Notes under the pieces: generated by a model
The model's database searches: none
The model's input: only the letters and a program-made list of their open reading frames with translations
Told to the model about the DNA's origin: nothing
From: Mytilus galloprovincialis
Lineage: Eukaryota > Mollusca > Bivalvia > Mytilida > Mytilidae
Assembly: GCF_965363235.1 (NCBI RefSeq)
Contig: NC_134839.1
Span: 93,081,743 to 93,145,742, forward strand
DNA: 64,000 nt
Reading direction: 5' to 3'
Program-made: the position numbers and the translations under genes
Shown here: positions 13,724-26,165 of the stretch, in pieces
Position numbering within the stretch: position 1 is the stretch's first letter
How the letters are laid out: each line of letters starts with the position of its first letter

Positions 13724-14028
13724 GTTGCAATTATAATTGCAATAATACTTGTTTTCTTATAGATTTCTATCTGCATCAGCCACAAGGACTAGATTATAAA
13801 TCTTTAAAAATTTGTAGAGTACTTATAATAAAATTAATTAGTATATATGTGTATTTGGTTGACTCCTATATTTGGATAAGAATAGTATTTGTTCTCTCAT
13901 CAGCCACGATGACAACTCACAAAAGAAAGATTCTATTGCATAATCAACAAACACTGAACATATATTGGTTGATGGTCTTATTATTAACTTGGGCTATATT
14001 TCATATTTGAACTGTTTCTTTTAATATT

Positions 14029-14467
14029 ACTACACAGCTACTTTTGCATAGGTACTATTTCTGTACCAAAAATCTGTAGTACTGTAAATCTACTTTTAAT
14101 CTTCAGTACTATTTTGTTACTTTAAAATTATTGTATTAATTAGGTACCTGTATTTTACAGTACTTAATTTGTACTTGAAATTTAAGTACTGCAGATTTTT
14201 GGTTGCACGGTTACATTTTCGGCATTTTGAAAGTTTGTCTTTTTCAAATCTCATAAAGTTAGGATATTCAAACATGGAATATTGTGATCATTGTTGGTAT
14301 TATTTTTGTACCAATATTTGAAGTACAAATCAAGTACTGGAAATACAAGTACCTAAATATTACAATAATTCCAAAGTAAAGAAATAATACTAAACAGTAA
14401 AAGTAAATTTCCAGTTCTACAGATTTTAAGTACAGAAATAGTACCTATGCAAAAGTAGCTGTGTAGT
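14029..14467. mobile_element. Foldback MITE with a perfect 38-bp terminal inverted repeat
   Basis: The first 38 bases (starting ACTACACAGCTACTTTTGC) are the exact reverse complement of the last 38. Inverted similarity continues imperfectly inward for roughly 150 bp, rich in GTAC/AAGTAC motifs, so most of the 439 bp could fold on itself. ATT flanks both sides as a possible 3-bp target duplication. There is no coding capacity. Confidence 0.8.
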
Positions 14468-15140
14468 ATTATATTTACAGTGTATCATAAATACTTCAGG
14501 TTCTAAATATTGTACTGATGTTGCCCATAATAGGTCCTCTATTGGAAATATCTACTATATATCTTATCACATCACCGACTCTTCATGCTGTTTCTTATTA
14601 ATTACCTGCTATCATTAATACAAAAGACTCGTGTATTCACATTCGCACGAATCTTTATCTATTAACCCTTTCCAAAACCTCATTCTCTGTACAATTTTTG
14701 TTTTGAAACCACTGTTACAAACTCCTCAGACCAATACAAACTTTCAGCTATCATTTCGGATATTGTACGTCACAGATTTTTCAAACCAGTTTACATTGAA
14801 AAATGAAAAGGAGAAAATATCCTTCCATTGTCAACAGAGATCTCGATGCCATCAACATGGGCAACATCCTCATCAAAAATCAGTTCACTCGAAAATACCT
14901 CCATATTTTGAATATCAGTCCGCTGATTGCACCTGTGCTAGGTTTCCCATTCATATACAATTTTACTTTTGCCATTTACTTTGCTCTTCATGGGCCCTTT
15001 AATTGGAATAACAATATCTTATCTTATTACAATCATAACTGGTGACTTTAAAAACATTATCAATAACTCTACTCTGTGAACTGTGTTATCAAAAGGCCTG
15101 ATATATCGTGAGCCTAAATCAATCCAACAGTTGTGGAAAT
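14468..15140. other. Intergenic, nothing recognised
   Basis: Two overlapping open frames (14631-15002 and 14803-15045) lack any family resemblance or splice partners. I do not call a gene. Part may be the decayed 5' portion of the retroelement that follows. Confidence 0.4.
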
Positions 15141-15211
15141 CTTGTTCTCCATCTTTGGTTGGAATTCCAAAGGAACATAGAACAGACTTATGATTATCCA
15201 GGATTATCCAG
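15141..15211 (-). repeat. Inverted fragment of the adjacent retroelement
   Basis: This 70-bp block is the near-perfect reverse complement of 15608-15671, which encodes EEILDNHRSVLCSF in the retroelement reading frame. It marks a local inversion-duplication or a second, oppositely oriented element fragment. Confidence 0.75.
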
Positions 15212-15289
15212 GAACGTTATAATTCTGGTATCTATGATGAATGATGAATGTATTGGAAACACAACTTCAAAATACCGACGGATTCAGTC

Positions 15290-16960
15290 GATGATTATGA
15301 CAGGCAATTGGTTAATCGCAAGAAAGAAGACGAAGATACTCTTTCAGAATGGATTGAGGCTATGACGTCGTTGATACAAATCAGAATTAAGAAACTGAAT
15401 GGGTCTGTGAATACCCATGCTTCGTCAATCTTTAAAGACCCAAATTTTGTTAAACACTTGTCCTTCCTCCATAACAAATATGTTGTGTTAAACAACGTTT
15501 TTGTGTTATTGTGTGTAAATTACAACACAAACTGCTTGATAAATGAATTAAGTATAAACATTTCACTTTGAAACTCAGCATAAACCCGACGACAATTACC
15601 AAAGAGGAAATCCTGGATAATCATAGGTCTGTTCTATGTTCCTTTGAAATTTCAACCAAAGATGAAGAACTAGATCTCCCACCACTGTTTTGAATACATT
15701 AACTACATAAGTGTCCTTACTCCGTACAAACAACATTATATTGATGGATCTTCTAAGTGTTACACTACCTCTTTCTAAATTATTAACATCAAAATCATCA
15801 GCAATCAAAGACAGAATTAAAAAGATATTGTGAAACTATCTTTTCTAAAGGTTGGCGTGAATCCTCTGAGCGTGAATCAGATGTGGATACTAATAGATTA
15901 CAAAGATCAATTAGAGTACATACAATATAAGACGCTTTTATATTTCAATATCATTAAACATTTGACTTTTGTACACTTTACAAGTATTCCCCTTTCCTAA
16001 CTAAAAGAGTTGGTCATGCTTTGTTTCATAAATAGAATGGCAAACGTAGATAAAAGCAAACACAACATTATCCGAAATTGACATTATCAAGATGCTTGGT
16101 TTCTTGATAGACAACATATTTGTTACTTTAATCATATAGGAACTTCTTAGAAAGAAAGTAAAGAAGCTAGCAGTATCCTTTAACTTCACTTTCCACTATG
16201 TAGATGCAGATTTTCTCTCACTAAACAATTCAAATTTGACTAAGTTGAACGCATCTATCCCATCGAACTTGAGATGAAGGATACAACCGATATTGTAAGG
16301 TCTGTCTCATATCTTGACTTACATATACAAACTAACAATGAGGGTCTGTTGAAAACAAAACTTAAGGCAAAAAAGAGAGATTATTTCAGCTCCCCAATTG
16401 AGAACTTTTCATTTCTATGCAGCAACATTCCAGCAGAGCCTGCCAGTTGATACGATATTCCAGGGCTTGTTTCTCCTTGAAAGTTGGTTGCTGTTCACAA
16501 GGAATCTATTAAACCAAGAATTGCAAGGGTGAAGTTGAAATTATCCCTTCATACATTTTACGGACGCCACTATGAATTGGTCGGCCGTTATGGAACATCC
16601 ATTTCACAGATGATAGCGGATTTGTATCAAATTTCGTAGCTACAACCCCGTCCTTTTCCCCGAATGTGCCCCTACCGAATTCAACTTTTTACCGGGTCGT
16701 ATCAACATGAGCAACATAACGTGTACCAAATGTTGAGCAGGATCTGATTACCATTCAGGGGCACCTGAGAAGAACTCCAGGTGTTTGGTTCGTGTTCCCC
16801 AGTCGTTAGGTCCTATGTAGTGCATTGTGTACTGTTGTTTGTCCGTTTGACTTTTTTTTCAGTTAGCCACGAAGTTGTCAGTTCAGTTTCACTTTATGAG
16901 TTTGAAGGTCCCTTTGATATCTTTCGCCTCTCTCTTATCCTTTTATATATGAAATGGCCA
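15290..16960 (+). pseudogene. Decayed reverse-transcriptase element, copy 1
   Basis: In order on this strand: SSIFKDPNFVKHLSFLHNKY (about 15420-15480), EEILDNHRSVLCSF then STKDEELDLPPLF (15604-15693), FNFTFHYVDADFLSLNNS (16180-16235, where the catalytic YIDD has become YVDAD), SYLDLHI then FLCSNIPAEPA (16307-16448), and HTFYGRHYELVGRYG (16551-16595). Frames shift several times and stops intervene. The tail at 16690-16960 matches the 3' end of copy 2. I know this protein type as common in mollusc genomes. Its YxDD block and 'FDFSTLYT'-like neighbourhood suggest a Penelope-like RT, but no GIY-YIG domain is visible, so the class is tentative. It is non-functional. Confidence 0.8.
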
Positions 16961-17147
16961 TTCACTTAGATGACCAGGAAAGACACAGTCAAGTCATTCG
17001 TGCCTTTTCTGAAGATGTCTTTTTTGTAATAACTTAATAATCTTACAGTTTGTCTAAGTAAGGTAGCAGCGTGCAACAAAAGAAAATTAAATGGAATTAG
17101 AACGTTAAAGAAAAGAAATTTTCGATAACCCCACCATAGTTCCTTGT

Positions 17148-17153
17148 TTTATT
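17148..17153 (-). terminator. Polyadenylation signal AATAAA of the TRIM gene
   Basis: Reading the minus strand, AATAAA occurs about 42 bp after the stop codon at 17195. This implies a very short 3' UTR and supports transcription through the second half of the TRIM frame. Confidence 0.55.
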
Positions 17154-17194
17154 CATCAACTAAGGTTCATTTACAAATGTATACCAGTTAAAAA

Positions 17195-19204
17195 TTAGGC
17201 TTCCGTACTATCATCTTGTTGATCAGCGACTATTCTGTATGTATCAATATACTTTCCTCCTGTAAAGTACACGAGTTCTTCGTTGCCATCTAACCAAATA
17301 TCAGTAGGATTGCTTACATTTTCAAACTTTTCTAGTAATCTTCGGTGTTTTAATCCATCTTGCGAAATAAGATGTAATGATCCGTCATTTGCTCTGTCAA
17401 CTACTAAAGTCAATCCGGAAGACAAAACAGCAATACATTCAGGACTTTCCAGTTCATCGTTTTTATAGCAAAATTTTCTCTTTCCCTGTAATGTTGAACA
17501 TTTGATCTCGTTGTTTGCTGTTGTGAAGACAATGTATTTCCCTATCACGTTCATTCCGTTTAGACCACGACAACCTGTGTTAGTGTTGAAGCATTTACTC
17601 ATTTGGTTCGAATCATCATTTATGCTGAATTTCTTGATTGCTCTGTTGACAACCACGTACACTTCGTTATTTGAAGTACACAATGCACCAAAAAAATTAA
17701 TATGATCTTCATTAAAAGGAATTTTTGTAACTTTAATTATGTCTTCAGCTTTAACTTCTGCTTTATATAATTCTTCACTATAACATGATATAAACAGCTG
17801 CTTCGACTTTTTATCATAGCATAAACGTTTGACATCACTATGGATATCTGTGGTGCTGACAATATAACCTGAATGTTTTTCAATGATGTACAGTTTATTC
17901 TGAGGTCCAGCATCTCCAACTACTATATATTTTTCATCTATACATACCCCACAGGTAAATGTTGAACCTACAACACAAATACTTTCAACGAACTGCACGG
18001 ACGCATTTTTAAATTTGGGATAACAATTCAAACCTAATCCTGCACAGTGCTTGTAAATATCAGTCATCTGACCAAATATCGGTCTCTCAAATGTTTCAAA
18101 TGTTCCAATTTCTACCATTGTTTCAAGCTGGCTGAAAATGTCTTTCTTTTGAAAGCTTAGCTCAACTAATGTGTTGCTCTGGGTAACTTGGGCTATTGCA
18201 CTTACATTCGATGCAATATGATGTTTTATTTTCTCAACAAGAATGAACAACTGTGTCTTGGTTCCAAATTTTTCAACAACATCAATTGAACGAATCCAAT
18301 GATCTAAATTCTTTCCAAATTGTTCCAACAGCCGCGTTCGTACATTAAAACTCGTATATTTTTCATCGCGGAATATGTGTAGTTATTTAACAAATGTATC
18401 AAACAAATTATCAAGCTTACATTTAATCTGTTCCAGCATTTTTTTCGCTTCTTCTTCTGTGTCCTCTGTTGCGAGTTTGGTATCAGCTTTTTCTTGGTTC
18501 TTTTCGTTTAAAAGATTTTCAACCGCTTGCTTAATTTCATTTATCTTTACTGGGAGAGACTGGTATTTACCACTTGTCATAAGGCTGGCAATAGTCATTA
18601 CTTTTTTGCATCTTCTGTGTCCCGTAGATACGCATGAACCGCAACAAATAATCTGATGATCACAACAAAAAACATCTACTAAATTTGAAGGATGAACATA
18701 ACAATGATTAGATATCGCATGAACAACCATTCCGTAGGTAAAGGACTCAACTTCTTCAACAGGAATTACATTATGCGAAGCAGAAAGTTTCATACGACTA
18801 TGCATATCATTGCATTTTTCACAGAGAGCTTCTTGGCATATTTCGCACCAGAACTTTGGTTCAGATATTTCATCATGTCGTGTGCAAGCACTGCACTTTC
18901 TCTTTTCTCCGTTAGACATAGCAATCATTTCCTGAATGCTTACATTATGAGGCAGGTTAGCAGCCCATTTATCAATATCCGACTTTGCATCTGTTGGCCT
19001 GACGAGGGTTTTGCAGGTAGGACAACTAAACTCTTTATTTGAATGTGGTTCTTTTTTGCGTCCAGTTGATATTATGAACTCGTGTATGCATTGTTCACAG
19101 AATGTATGTAAGCATGGTAATATTTTTGGTATCTTGAAAGTTTCATAGCAGATTTGACAAGTCAATAATTCTGTCTGACCATCAAATGGCTTGGAGGTCG
19201 CCAT
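17195..19204 (-). CDS. TRIM-type RING/B-box/propeller protein, intronless, one in-frame stop
   Basis: One reading frame runs from the ATG at 19204 to 17195 and is broken only by TAA at 18383-18385. Part 1 (273 aa): a C3HC4 RING with C16, C19, C31, H33, C36, C39, C61, C64; B-box 1 about 104-144; B-box 2 about 168-200; coiled coil from about 220. Part 2 (about 395 codons, same frame) continues the coiled coil, then a beta-propeller-like region resembling the NHL-type ends of bivalve TRIMs, ending near the AATAAA at 17153. Known: such proteins are E3 ubiquitin ligases and are greatly expanded, often intronless, in bivalves. The codon before the stop is AAA and the stop is TAA, one substitution from AAA. 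It may be a recent pseudogene, a polymorphic null, a sequencing error or a readthrough site. The TTG at 18328 is not a credible independent start. Confidence 0.85.
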
Positions 19205-19343
19205 GATGGAACCTATACTTCTAATTTACTTCCGTTACCACGAAATTATTCGAATTGCTATAAATAAACTGGATATTGAAATGGATATAAAAGCACTGAC
19301 GTACTGCTCTTCTTGAAATTGTATTTTTACAATGACAGTGACA

Positions 19344-20005
19344 ATAGTTATCAAAGGTACCAGGATTATAATTTATAGTACGCCAGACGCGCGTTTCGTC
19401 TACATAAGACTCATCAGTGACGCTCATATCAAAATATTTGTAAAGCCAAACAAGTACAAAGTTGAAGAGCATTGAGGATCCAAAATTCCAAAAAGTTGTG
19501 CCAAATACATCTAAGGTAATCTATGCCTGGGATAAGAAAATCCTTAGTTTTTCGAAAAATTCAAAGTTTTGTAAACAGGAAATTTATAAAAAATGACCAC
19601 ATTATTGATATTCATGTCAACACCGAAGTGTTGACTACTGGGCTGGTGATACCCTCGGGGACGAAACGTCCACCAGCAGTGGCATCGACCCAGTGTTGTA
19701 AATAGTTATCAAAGGTACCAGGATTATAATTTATAGTTCGCCAGACGCGCGTTTCGTCTACATAAGACTCATCAGTGACGCTCATATCAAAATATTTGTA
19801 AAGCCAAACAAGTACAAAGTTGAAGAGCATTGAGGATCCAAAATTCCAAAAAGTTGTGCCAAATTCATCTAAGGTAATCTATGCCACGGATAAGAAAATC
19901 CTTAGTTTTTCGAAAAATTCAAAGTTTTGTAAACAGGAAATTTATAAAAATGACCACATTATTGATATTCATGTCAACACCGAAGTGTTGACTACTGGGC
20001 TGGTG
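19344..20005 (+). repeat. Tandem pair of the bivalve dispersed repeat (358-bp period)
   Basis: Units start at 19344 and 19702 with atagttatcaaaggtacc, contain aagactcatcagtgacgctc, and are nearly identical except in the small spacer segments. The second unit stops at about 20005, before the end block. Predicted short ORFs here come from the repeat. The TRIM gene's upstream region directly abuts this array. Confidence 0.9.
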
Positions 20006-20599
20006 CAAAATCGATGAATGAGGGAAAAAGATAATAATTCACTCGTCTAGTGAAAAAGTCCAGAAAAATAAATAGTAAAACAATGCCGATGACGATACTG
20101 AACAAAAATTATTTCAAACAACAATCATACAGCTTTCAGAAAGTATGTATTAAACTGTGTTATAAGAAACACATATGCAAATATATGATGTTTAATTTTT
20201 TCTATTATTTAAAGATATAATTGCATTAGAATCTAGTGAAACTGAAATATAAAAAAAATGTTAATCTCTGCTGCATATTGTTAAAAAAAAATTCCCGAGT
20301 TTCACATAGTTTTAATCTCCCAAAATATACCTATTTTTCACTTCTTTAGTTTTCAAGTACATCGGTCTGCGTTTGTCACGTCAACTTTCCATATAGAAAT
20401 AACATTGTCTTTTCGTGAATAAAACAATCTAAAAGTCATGTCTGTGCAGTTTAAAAAAGTAAAACGAGAAAAACATTGAAAAAAATCAAGATTTCTATGT
20501 CTATGGAGGAGTAATTTAAATAATTAAATTACCCCTGATTTCACACCATTTGAACTCATGATATGTAAAATTAAGGATTTAGTGCTCACATCAACATTA
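20006..20599. other. Intergenic, nothing recognised
   Basis: AT-rich sequence without open frames or clear terminal repeats. Confidence 0.5.
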
Positions 20600-23500
20600 C
20601 TAGAAGACACCCGCGAAATCGCGGACATATACAGCTTGTGAACTGTTGTAGGATGATTTTTTGTAAAAGATATTATGTATGGAGAATAACATAAAAGGTA
20701 TCAAGAGCCCTCTCCCTTTCCAAAGTCCGATATTTGTTTCCTTTCTGTTAAATTCAATTATATTCGTGTTTCTGGCCTACGACCACAATTATTCTTTTCC
20801 TTTGCTACACTGCTTCTTTTGGTAAAAGTCAAATCAAATTAAAAATTTGCACCGTTTCAAACATGAGCTGATATATAGACCATTATTAGTCTAAAAAATA
20901 TGCTTCTATGACAATCCATCAGTGATTTTTTTTTGAGAGCCTTATTAACATGCCAATGGTAGGATTTGAATCATGTATATACATAAATGACTAATACCGA
21001 CTAAGGCTAATTTGAAGGGTTGTCGGATGGGTTCTGATCCCGATATCCCGAGATGCAGAATTTAAAGAAATTCTTATCCCGAAATTGCAAAATATATTCT
21101 CGGATCCCGTAAGGATCAATCCCAAATCCCGCTTAAAAACACCCGATCCCGACACCCCGAAAAACGTTCTGCCTCCTTTAATCTCTACCTAACTTTCATT
21201 TTTGCCAAATCACTATTTTTCCTTTTAACAATAAATTGTCATGCCCCAATTATGGGCATTATGTTTTCTAGTCTGTGCATCCGTGCGTTCGTTTGTTCGG
21301 TCGTCCGTCCGTCCGTCTCGTCCGCCTGTCCCACTTCATTAAAAAAATTCTGGTCGAGGTAGTTTTAGATGAAGTTGAGCATGTTTTACTTATTTTAATA
21401 TATATGCAAGTGGTATGACCCCTTAAATAGTAAACATTTAAAAAAAAACAGTAAACAGAATCAGGGACTTTCTATACTAACATAGAAATTCCCTGACAGA
21501 ATACAGAGAGTCTCCATATATTAAAGTAGTATAATCGTAGTTTACATGAACGCGAAAAATATTTGTCCCCTCTTAGTAGGTATAATAGTTGTGATTCTTG
21601 CGATCTAAACACCATAATATGGAGAATGCTCTACGATTGGTTGTACTTGTGTCACATGTTTTACTTATTTTAATATATATGCAACTGGTATGAACCCTTA
21701 AATAGTAAACATTTTAAAAAAAAGTAGACAGAATACAGAGAGTCTCTATATATTAAAGTAGTATAATCGTAGTTTACATGTAGATAAACACGAAAAATAA
21801 AATAAATTTATTTTGCCATCTCTTAAGGAAGTAAAATAGTTGTGGTTCTTGCGATCTAAACACCATGATATGGAGTACGCTCTGATTGGCTTATCTATTT
21901 TTCATTTTTGTTATCTATCATACGATTGGTTGTATTTGTCCATGTTTCAAACTGGAAGTCTTATCTATGACTAAAAGTTAGTCTGATGACGGAATCATAT
22001 CCGGATTCCTTTTTTGTCGTTTTTCTCCCAAAATAACTCAGTCTGAATAATCATAAGAATGGATGACAAATGCGACTATGCATGTTACCTATAGGACACA
22101 AAGGCATGATGATAGAAGACACCCGCGAAATCGCGGACATATACAGCTTGTGAACTGTTGTAGGATGATTTTTTGTAAAAGATATTATGTATGGAGAATA
22201 ACATAAAAGGTATCAAGAGCCCTCTCCCTTTCCAAAGTCCGATATTTGTTTCCTTTCTGTTAAATTCAATTATATTCGTGTTTCTGGCCTACGACCACAA
22301 TTATTCTTTTCCTTTGCTACACTGCTTCTTTTGGTAAAAGTCAAATCAAATTAAAAATTTGCACCGTTTCAAACATGAGCTGATATATAGACCATTATTA
22401 GTCTAAAAAATATGCTTCTATGACAATCCATCAGTGATTTTTTTTTGAGAGCCTTATTAACATGCCAATGGTAGGATTTGAATCATGTATATACATAAAT
22501 GACTAATACCGACTAAGGCTAATTTGAAGGGTTGTCGGATGGGTTCTGATCCCGATATCCCGAGATGCAGAATTTAAAGAAATTCTTATCCCGAAATTGC
22601 AAAATATATTCTCGGATCCCGTAAGGATCAATCCCAAATCCCGCTTAAAAACACCCGATCCCGACACCCCGAAAAACGTTCTGCCTCCTTTAATCTCTAC
22701 CTAACTTTCATTTTTGCCAAATCACTATTTTTCCTTTTAACAATAAATTGTCATGCCCCAATTATGGGCATTATGTTTTCTAGTCTGTGCATCCGTGCGT
22801 TCGTTTGTTCGGTCGTCCGTCCGTCCGTCTCGTCCGCCTGTCCCACTTCATTAAAAAAATTCTGGTCGAGGTAGTTTTAGATGAAGTTGAGCATGTTTTA
22901 CTTATTTTAATATATATGCAAGTGGTATGACCCCTTAAATAGTAAACATTTAAAAAAAAACAGTAAACAGAATCAGGGACTTTCTATACTAACATAGAAA
23001 TTCCCTGACAGAATACAGAGAGTCTCCATATATTAAAGTAGTATAATCGTAGTTTACATGAACGCGAAAAATATTTGTCCCCTCTTAGTAGGTATAATAG
23101 TTGTGATTCTTGCGATCTAAACACCATAATATGGAGAATGCTCTACGATTGGTTGTACTTGTGTCACATGTTTTACTTATTTTAATATATATGCAACTGG
23201 TATGAACCCTTAAATAGTAAACATTTTAAAAAAAAGTAGACAGAATACAGAGAGTCTCTATATATTAAAGTAGTATAATCGTAGTTTACATGTAGATAAA
23301 CACGAAAAATAAAATAAATTTATTTTGCCATCTCTTAAGGAAGTAAAATAGTTGTGGTTCTTGCGATCTAAACACCATGATATGGAGTACGCTCTGATTG
23401 GCTTATCTATTTTTCATTTTTGTTATCTATCATACGATTGGTTGTATTTGTCCATGTTTCAAACTGGAAGTCTTATCTATGACTAAAAGTTAGTCTGATG

Positions 23501-23624
23501 ACGGAATCATATCCGGATTCCTTTTTTGTCGTTTTTCTCCCAAAATAACTCAGTCTGAATAATCATAAGAATGGATGACAAATGCGACTATGCATGTTAC
23601 CTATAGGACACAAAGGCATGATGA
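20600..23624 (-). mobile_element. Head-to-tail dimer of a non-autonomous Helitron (1512-bp units)
   Basis: 20601-22112 and 22113-23624 looked identical in every line I compared. Read on the minus strand, the array starts TCATCATGCC after a host A. It ends with a hairpin (CCGCGatttCGCGG) then GTGTCTTCTAG before a host T, so the outer ends are Helitron-like with an A^T target. The hairpin end closely matches the Helitron at 13016. At the inner junction the terminal G of CTAG is missing, joining CTTCTA to TCATC. There is no long ORF. Each unit also contains an older internal duplication (about 21384-21640 and 21655-21890) and a gtcc tetranucleotide run near 21303. Confidence 0.85.
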
Positions 23625-24769
23625 TTGATTTATTGTGGAAGGAAGAGAAGCGACACCCAAAATGAGGTCTTCTCGTTTAATAGTATATAGATTATCAACC
23701 TAATTTTCCTGCTATATCCTATCTTGTAAATAAACTCCTGGGAAATATTGTGTAGCAATGCCATTGGTATCCATGTTTGAATTAAACATAAATCATAGTA
23801 TAATTGAAACTTTTATTTTATATTATATATATACATCACTTATAAATTTGGCCCTTGAGGAACCTACTCAGCTAAAAAAAAAAATTTTTGCTACATGCCT
23901 AAACTAAGAGCCTAGCTATGGGCATACTGAAAAATAGCAAAGTATAGACCCCTGGCTTGACATCACACCAATCCAATTGAAACGATGGTTCAAAATAAAT
24001 GCATGAGGCTATCAGGAAGCCTATAAGGCTATCATGCCTTTGAGGCTACGAGGAAGCCTATAATGAGACAATGAGCAAAACTATAAGGAGGCTATGAGGA
24101 AGACTAGTAGTGTTGATGTTGAATTGGTGTTGGAATGAATTTGTATGAAATTTGACAGTTTATCCCCAGAAATTCTTGGAGGATGAGTGAAATTTTTGAA
24201 ACAACATGTGATAAAATTTCATAAATGTCCATAACACAGATGGTAACAGCTGAGTGTCCCCAAGCTATCTTTTTACTACATCGCCCACTGATAGGAATAG
24301 AACAATCAACACATATGTTTTCTTAAAATGTCCTGTACCAAGTCATGAAAATGGCCATTGTTGTATTATAGTTCGTTTCTGTGTTTTACATTTTAATGTA
24401 GTGTTTCTCCTCTTATATTTGATGCGTTTCCCTCAGTTTTAGTTTGTAACCCGGATTTTTTGTTCTCAAACGATTGATGAGACTACTGTTGCCTTTATTT
24501 ATAGGTCGATAAACTATTCAATAATTTACAGATCCATTTGTTTCCAAAGCTATAATTTTTCGAAATACTAAAGATTTTCTACCCTAGGAATAGATGACTT
24601 TAGCTGTATTTGGCAAAACTCTTGAACTTTGTACCTTATTTGGACTTACTAATTTAATTCGACCTTCTCTGGTAAGTCCTTTGTAGATGAAAAGCTAGTC
24701 TTACGTACAAAGTATTAAGCCTAATTATGAGTTTATTAGATAACTTCCGTCGGTTGGTACAGATCTAGG
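23625..24769. other. Intergenic, nothing recognised
   Basis: It contains short GAGGCTA-type imperfect repeats at about 24005-24105. The 62-codon open frame at 24254-24442 has no recognisable content. Confidence 0.45.
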
Positions 24770-25960
24770 ACCACCAGATTGTGGCATGGTTTGTAAAGTG
24801 CAAAGTTTGTATCACATTCCAAAGACCTGTGCATGCATACAATCTAAGTTTATTTCCTCTCGCAATTATATAAAACAATTGACGTTCTGCCCTTCACACA
24901 AGTATTCACCATTTCAAATCAAAGACAAACTGAAATAATTGGCTTACTTCGTTTCGTGAAATAGAATGGGCAACGTTGATACAAATATCTTTATTTTAGG
25001 GAGAGAAAAATCGTACTTTGTAAAAAAAAAACCCACTCGGATCCTTACAAAAATGTACTGATACTGACGTAGTACCAAGGCTGTTTGATTGATAACATAT
25101 TTGTTACGTTTTAAGAAGATGTTTTTTAACAAACAATCGTTATTCAAACGGAAAAAAACTGTGCTCTTCTTCTTGCCGACTAGTTCCGCTATTCGTATGA
25201 GGCAGAATTTCTCTCGGAATTCAGTATTTTTGTGATTTTACTTTGTACATATCTTATATATTCATGCAATATTTCGTTAAACAAATTAACATCATCAGGC
25301 GCTTGTAGCTATCAAGGTAACATGTTTGGTACTATGTTTGTTTTTCATCGAACTTGAAATAAATAGTTTAAAAGCTACAGTTATGTCGGTCTTATTTCTT
25401 AAAGTGCACCTAGATTGCTGGACAAAAAAACTTTATGACAGACAAAAGGGTTGAATTAGGCTTTCAAATTGGGAACCTTCCATTTCTTTGTAGCAACATT
25501 CCAACAGCAACAGCGCCTGCATATGGAATATATACTAGTATATCCATGTTGGTACGATATAATAGCATTTTGTGTTCAAACATGATATGATTTATATATG
25601 ATTGTTGCTTACAGGAAAGCTATTAAAGACAGGAATCATATTGATGAAGTTTAGTTGATCCCTTCGAAAGTTTTAAGGACGCAATCACGAGTGGTTCAGC
25701 GTTATTGGATATCTGTTCAATCATAATCGAACTGTTTAGACCAAAACCCCGTCCTCAGGTCATCGAATTGACATCTCTGAATAAGATTATCTTCAGCGAC
25801 GGCTGACACGTGTAAAATCTGCTCGCCCTTACAGAACTCCGAGGAACACCCCCGCCCAACTTTTGATTTGATGTGTGTTGGTCAGTCTTTAGTTTTCAAA
25901 GTTGTGTCTTGTATACTGTTGCAACCGTGCAAGGGCTGTATAGCTAGTCAAGGTCGTTAA
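24770..25960 (+). pseudogene. Decayed reverse-transcriptase element, copy 2
   Basis: Same family as 15290-16960. Recognisable blocks: GREKSYFVKKK (about 25000-25035), a CALLLAD-stop-FRYSYEAEF block with an internal stop (25162-25215), and FLCSNIPTATAPAYGIYTS (25483-25542). The 3' tail at 25880-25960 (gtcagtctttagttttc) parallels 16795-16870 of copy 1. It is heavily mutated, with most of the catalytic region lost. Confidence 0.75.
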
Positions 25961-26040
25961 AAACGTTCATCATCGTCAACCATAGACCCTCATGATATAA
26001 AGCTAATTCACAAGAACAACATTAAATCTCTTCGAACAGA

Positions 26041-26165
26041 CACTAACTTTTGTATTTGTTGTAAGTTGATGGAGCACATTGTGAACGAAACAATAATCGA
26101 AACAATTTTGCCGGAGTATTTCGGACACAGTAACATTATGACAAATAATCAAACCAGGTAGACCA
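26041..26165 (+). pseudogene. Small LINE reverse-transcriptase fragment
   Basis: The frame reads FCICCKLMEHIVNETIIETI, which resembles the 'ISLTSICCKLLEHII' block of non-LTR reverse transcriptases. Nothing else of an element is intact around it. Confidence 0.45.

Noticed and set aside
13705-14010. 101-codon + frame between two MITEs
   Set aside because: Begins inside the TTAA MITE, has AT-driven composition, and no domain.
14631-15045. Overlapping 123- and 80-codon + frames
   Set aside because: No protein similarity; probably decayed sequence near the retroelement.
17195-18328. Treating the second TRIM half as an independent gene starting at TTG 18328
   Set aside because: It is in the same frame as the upstream RING/B-box part with 18 open codons between; TTG starts are not expected in animals.
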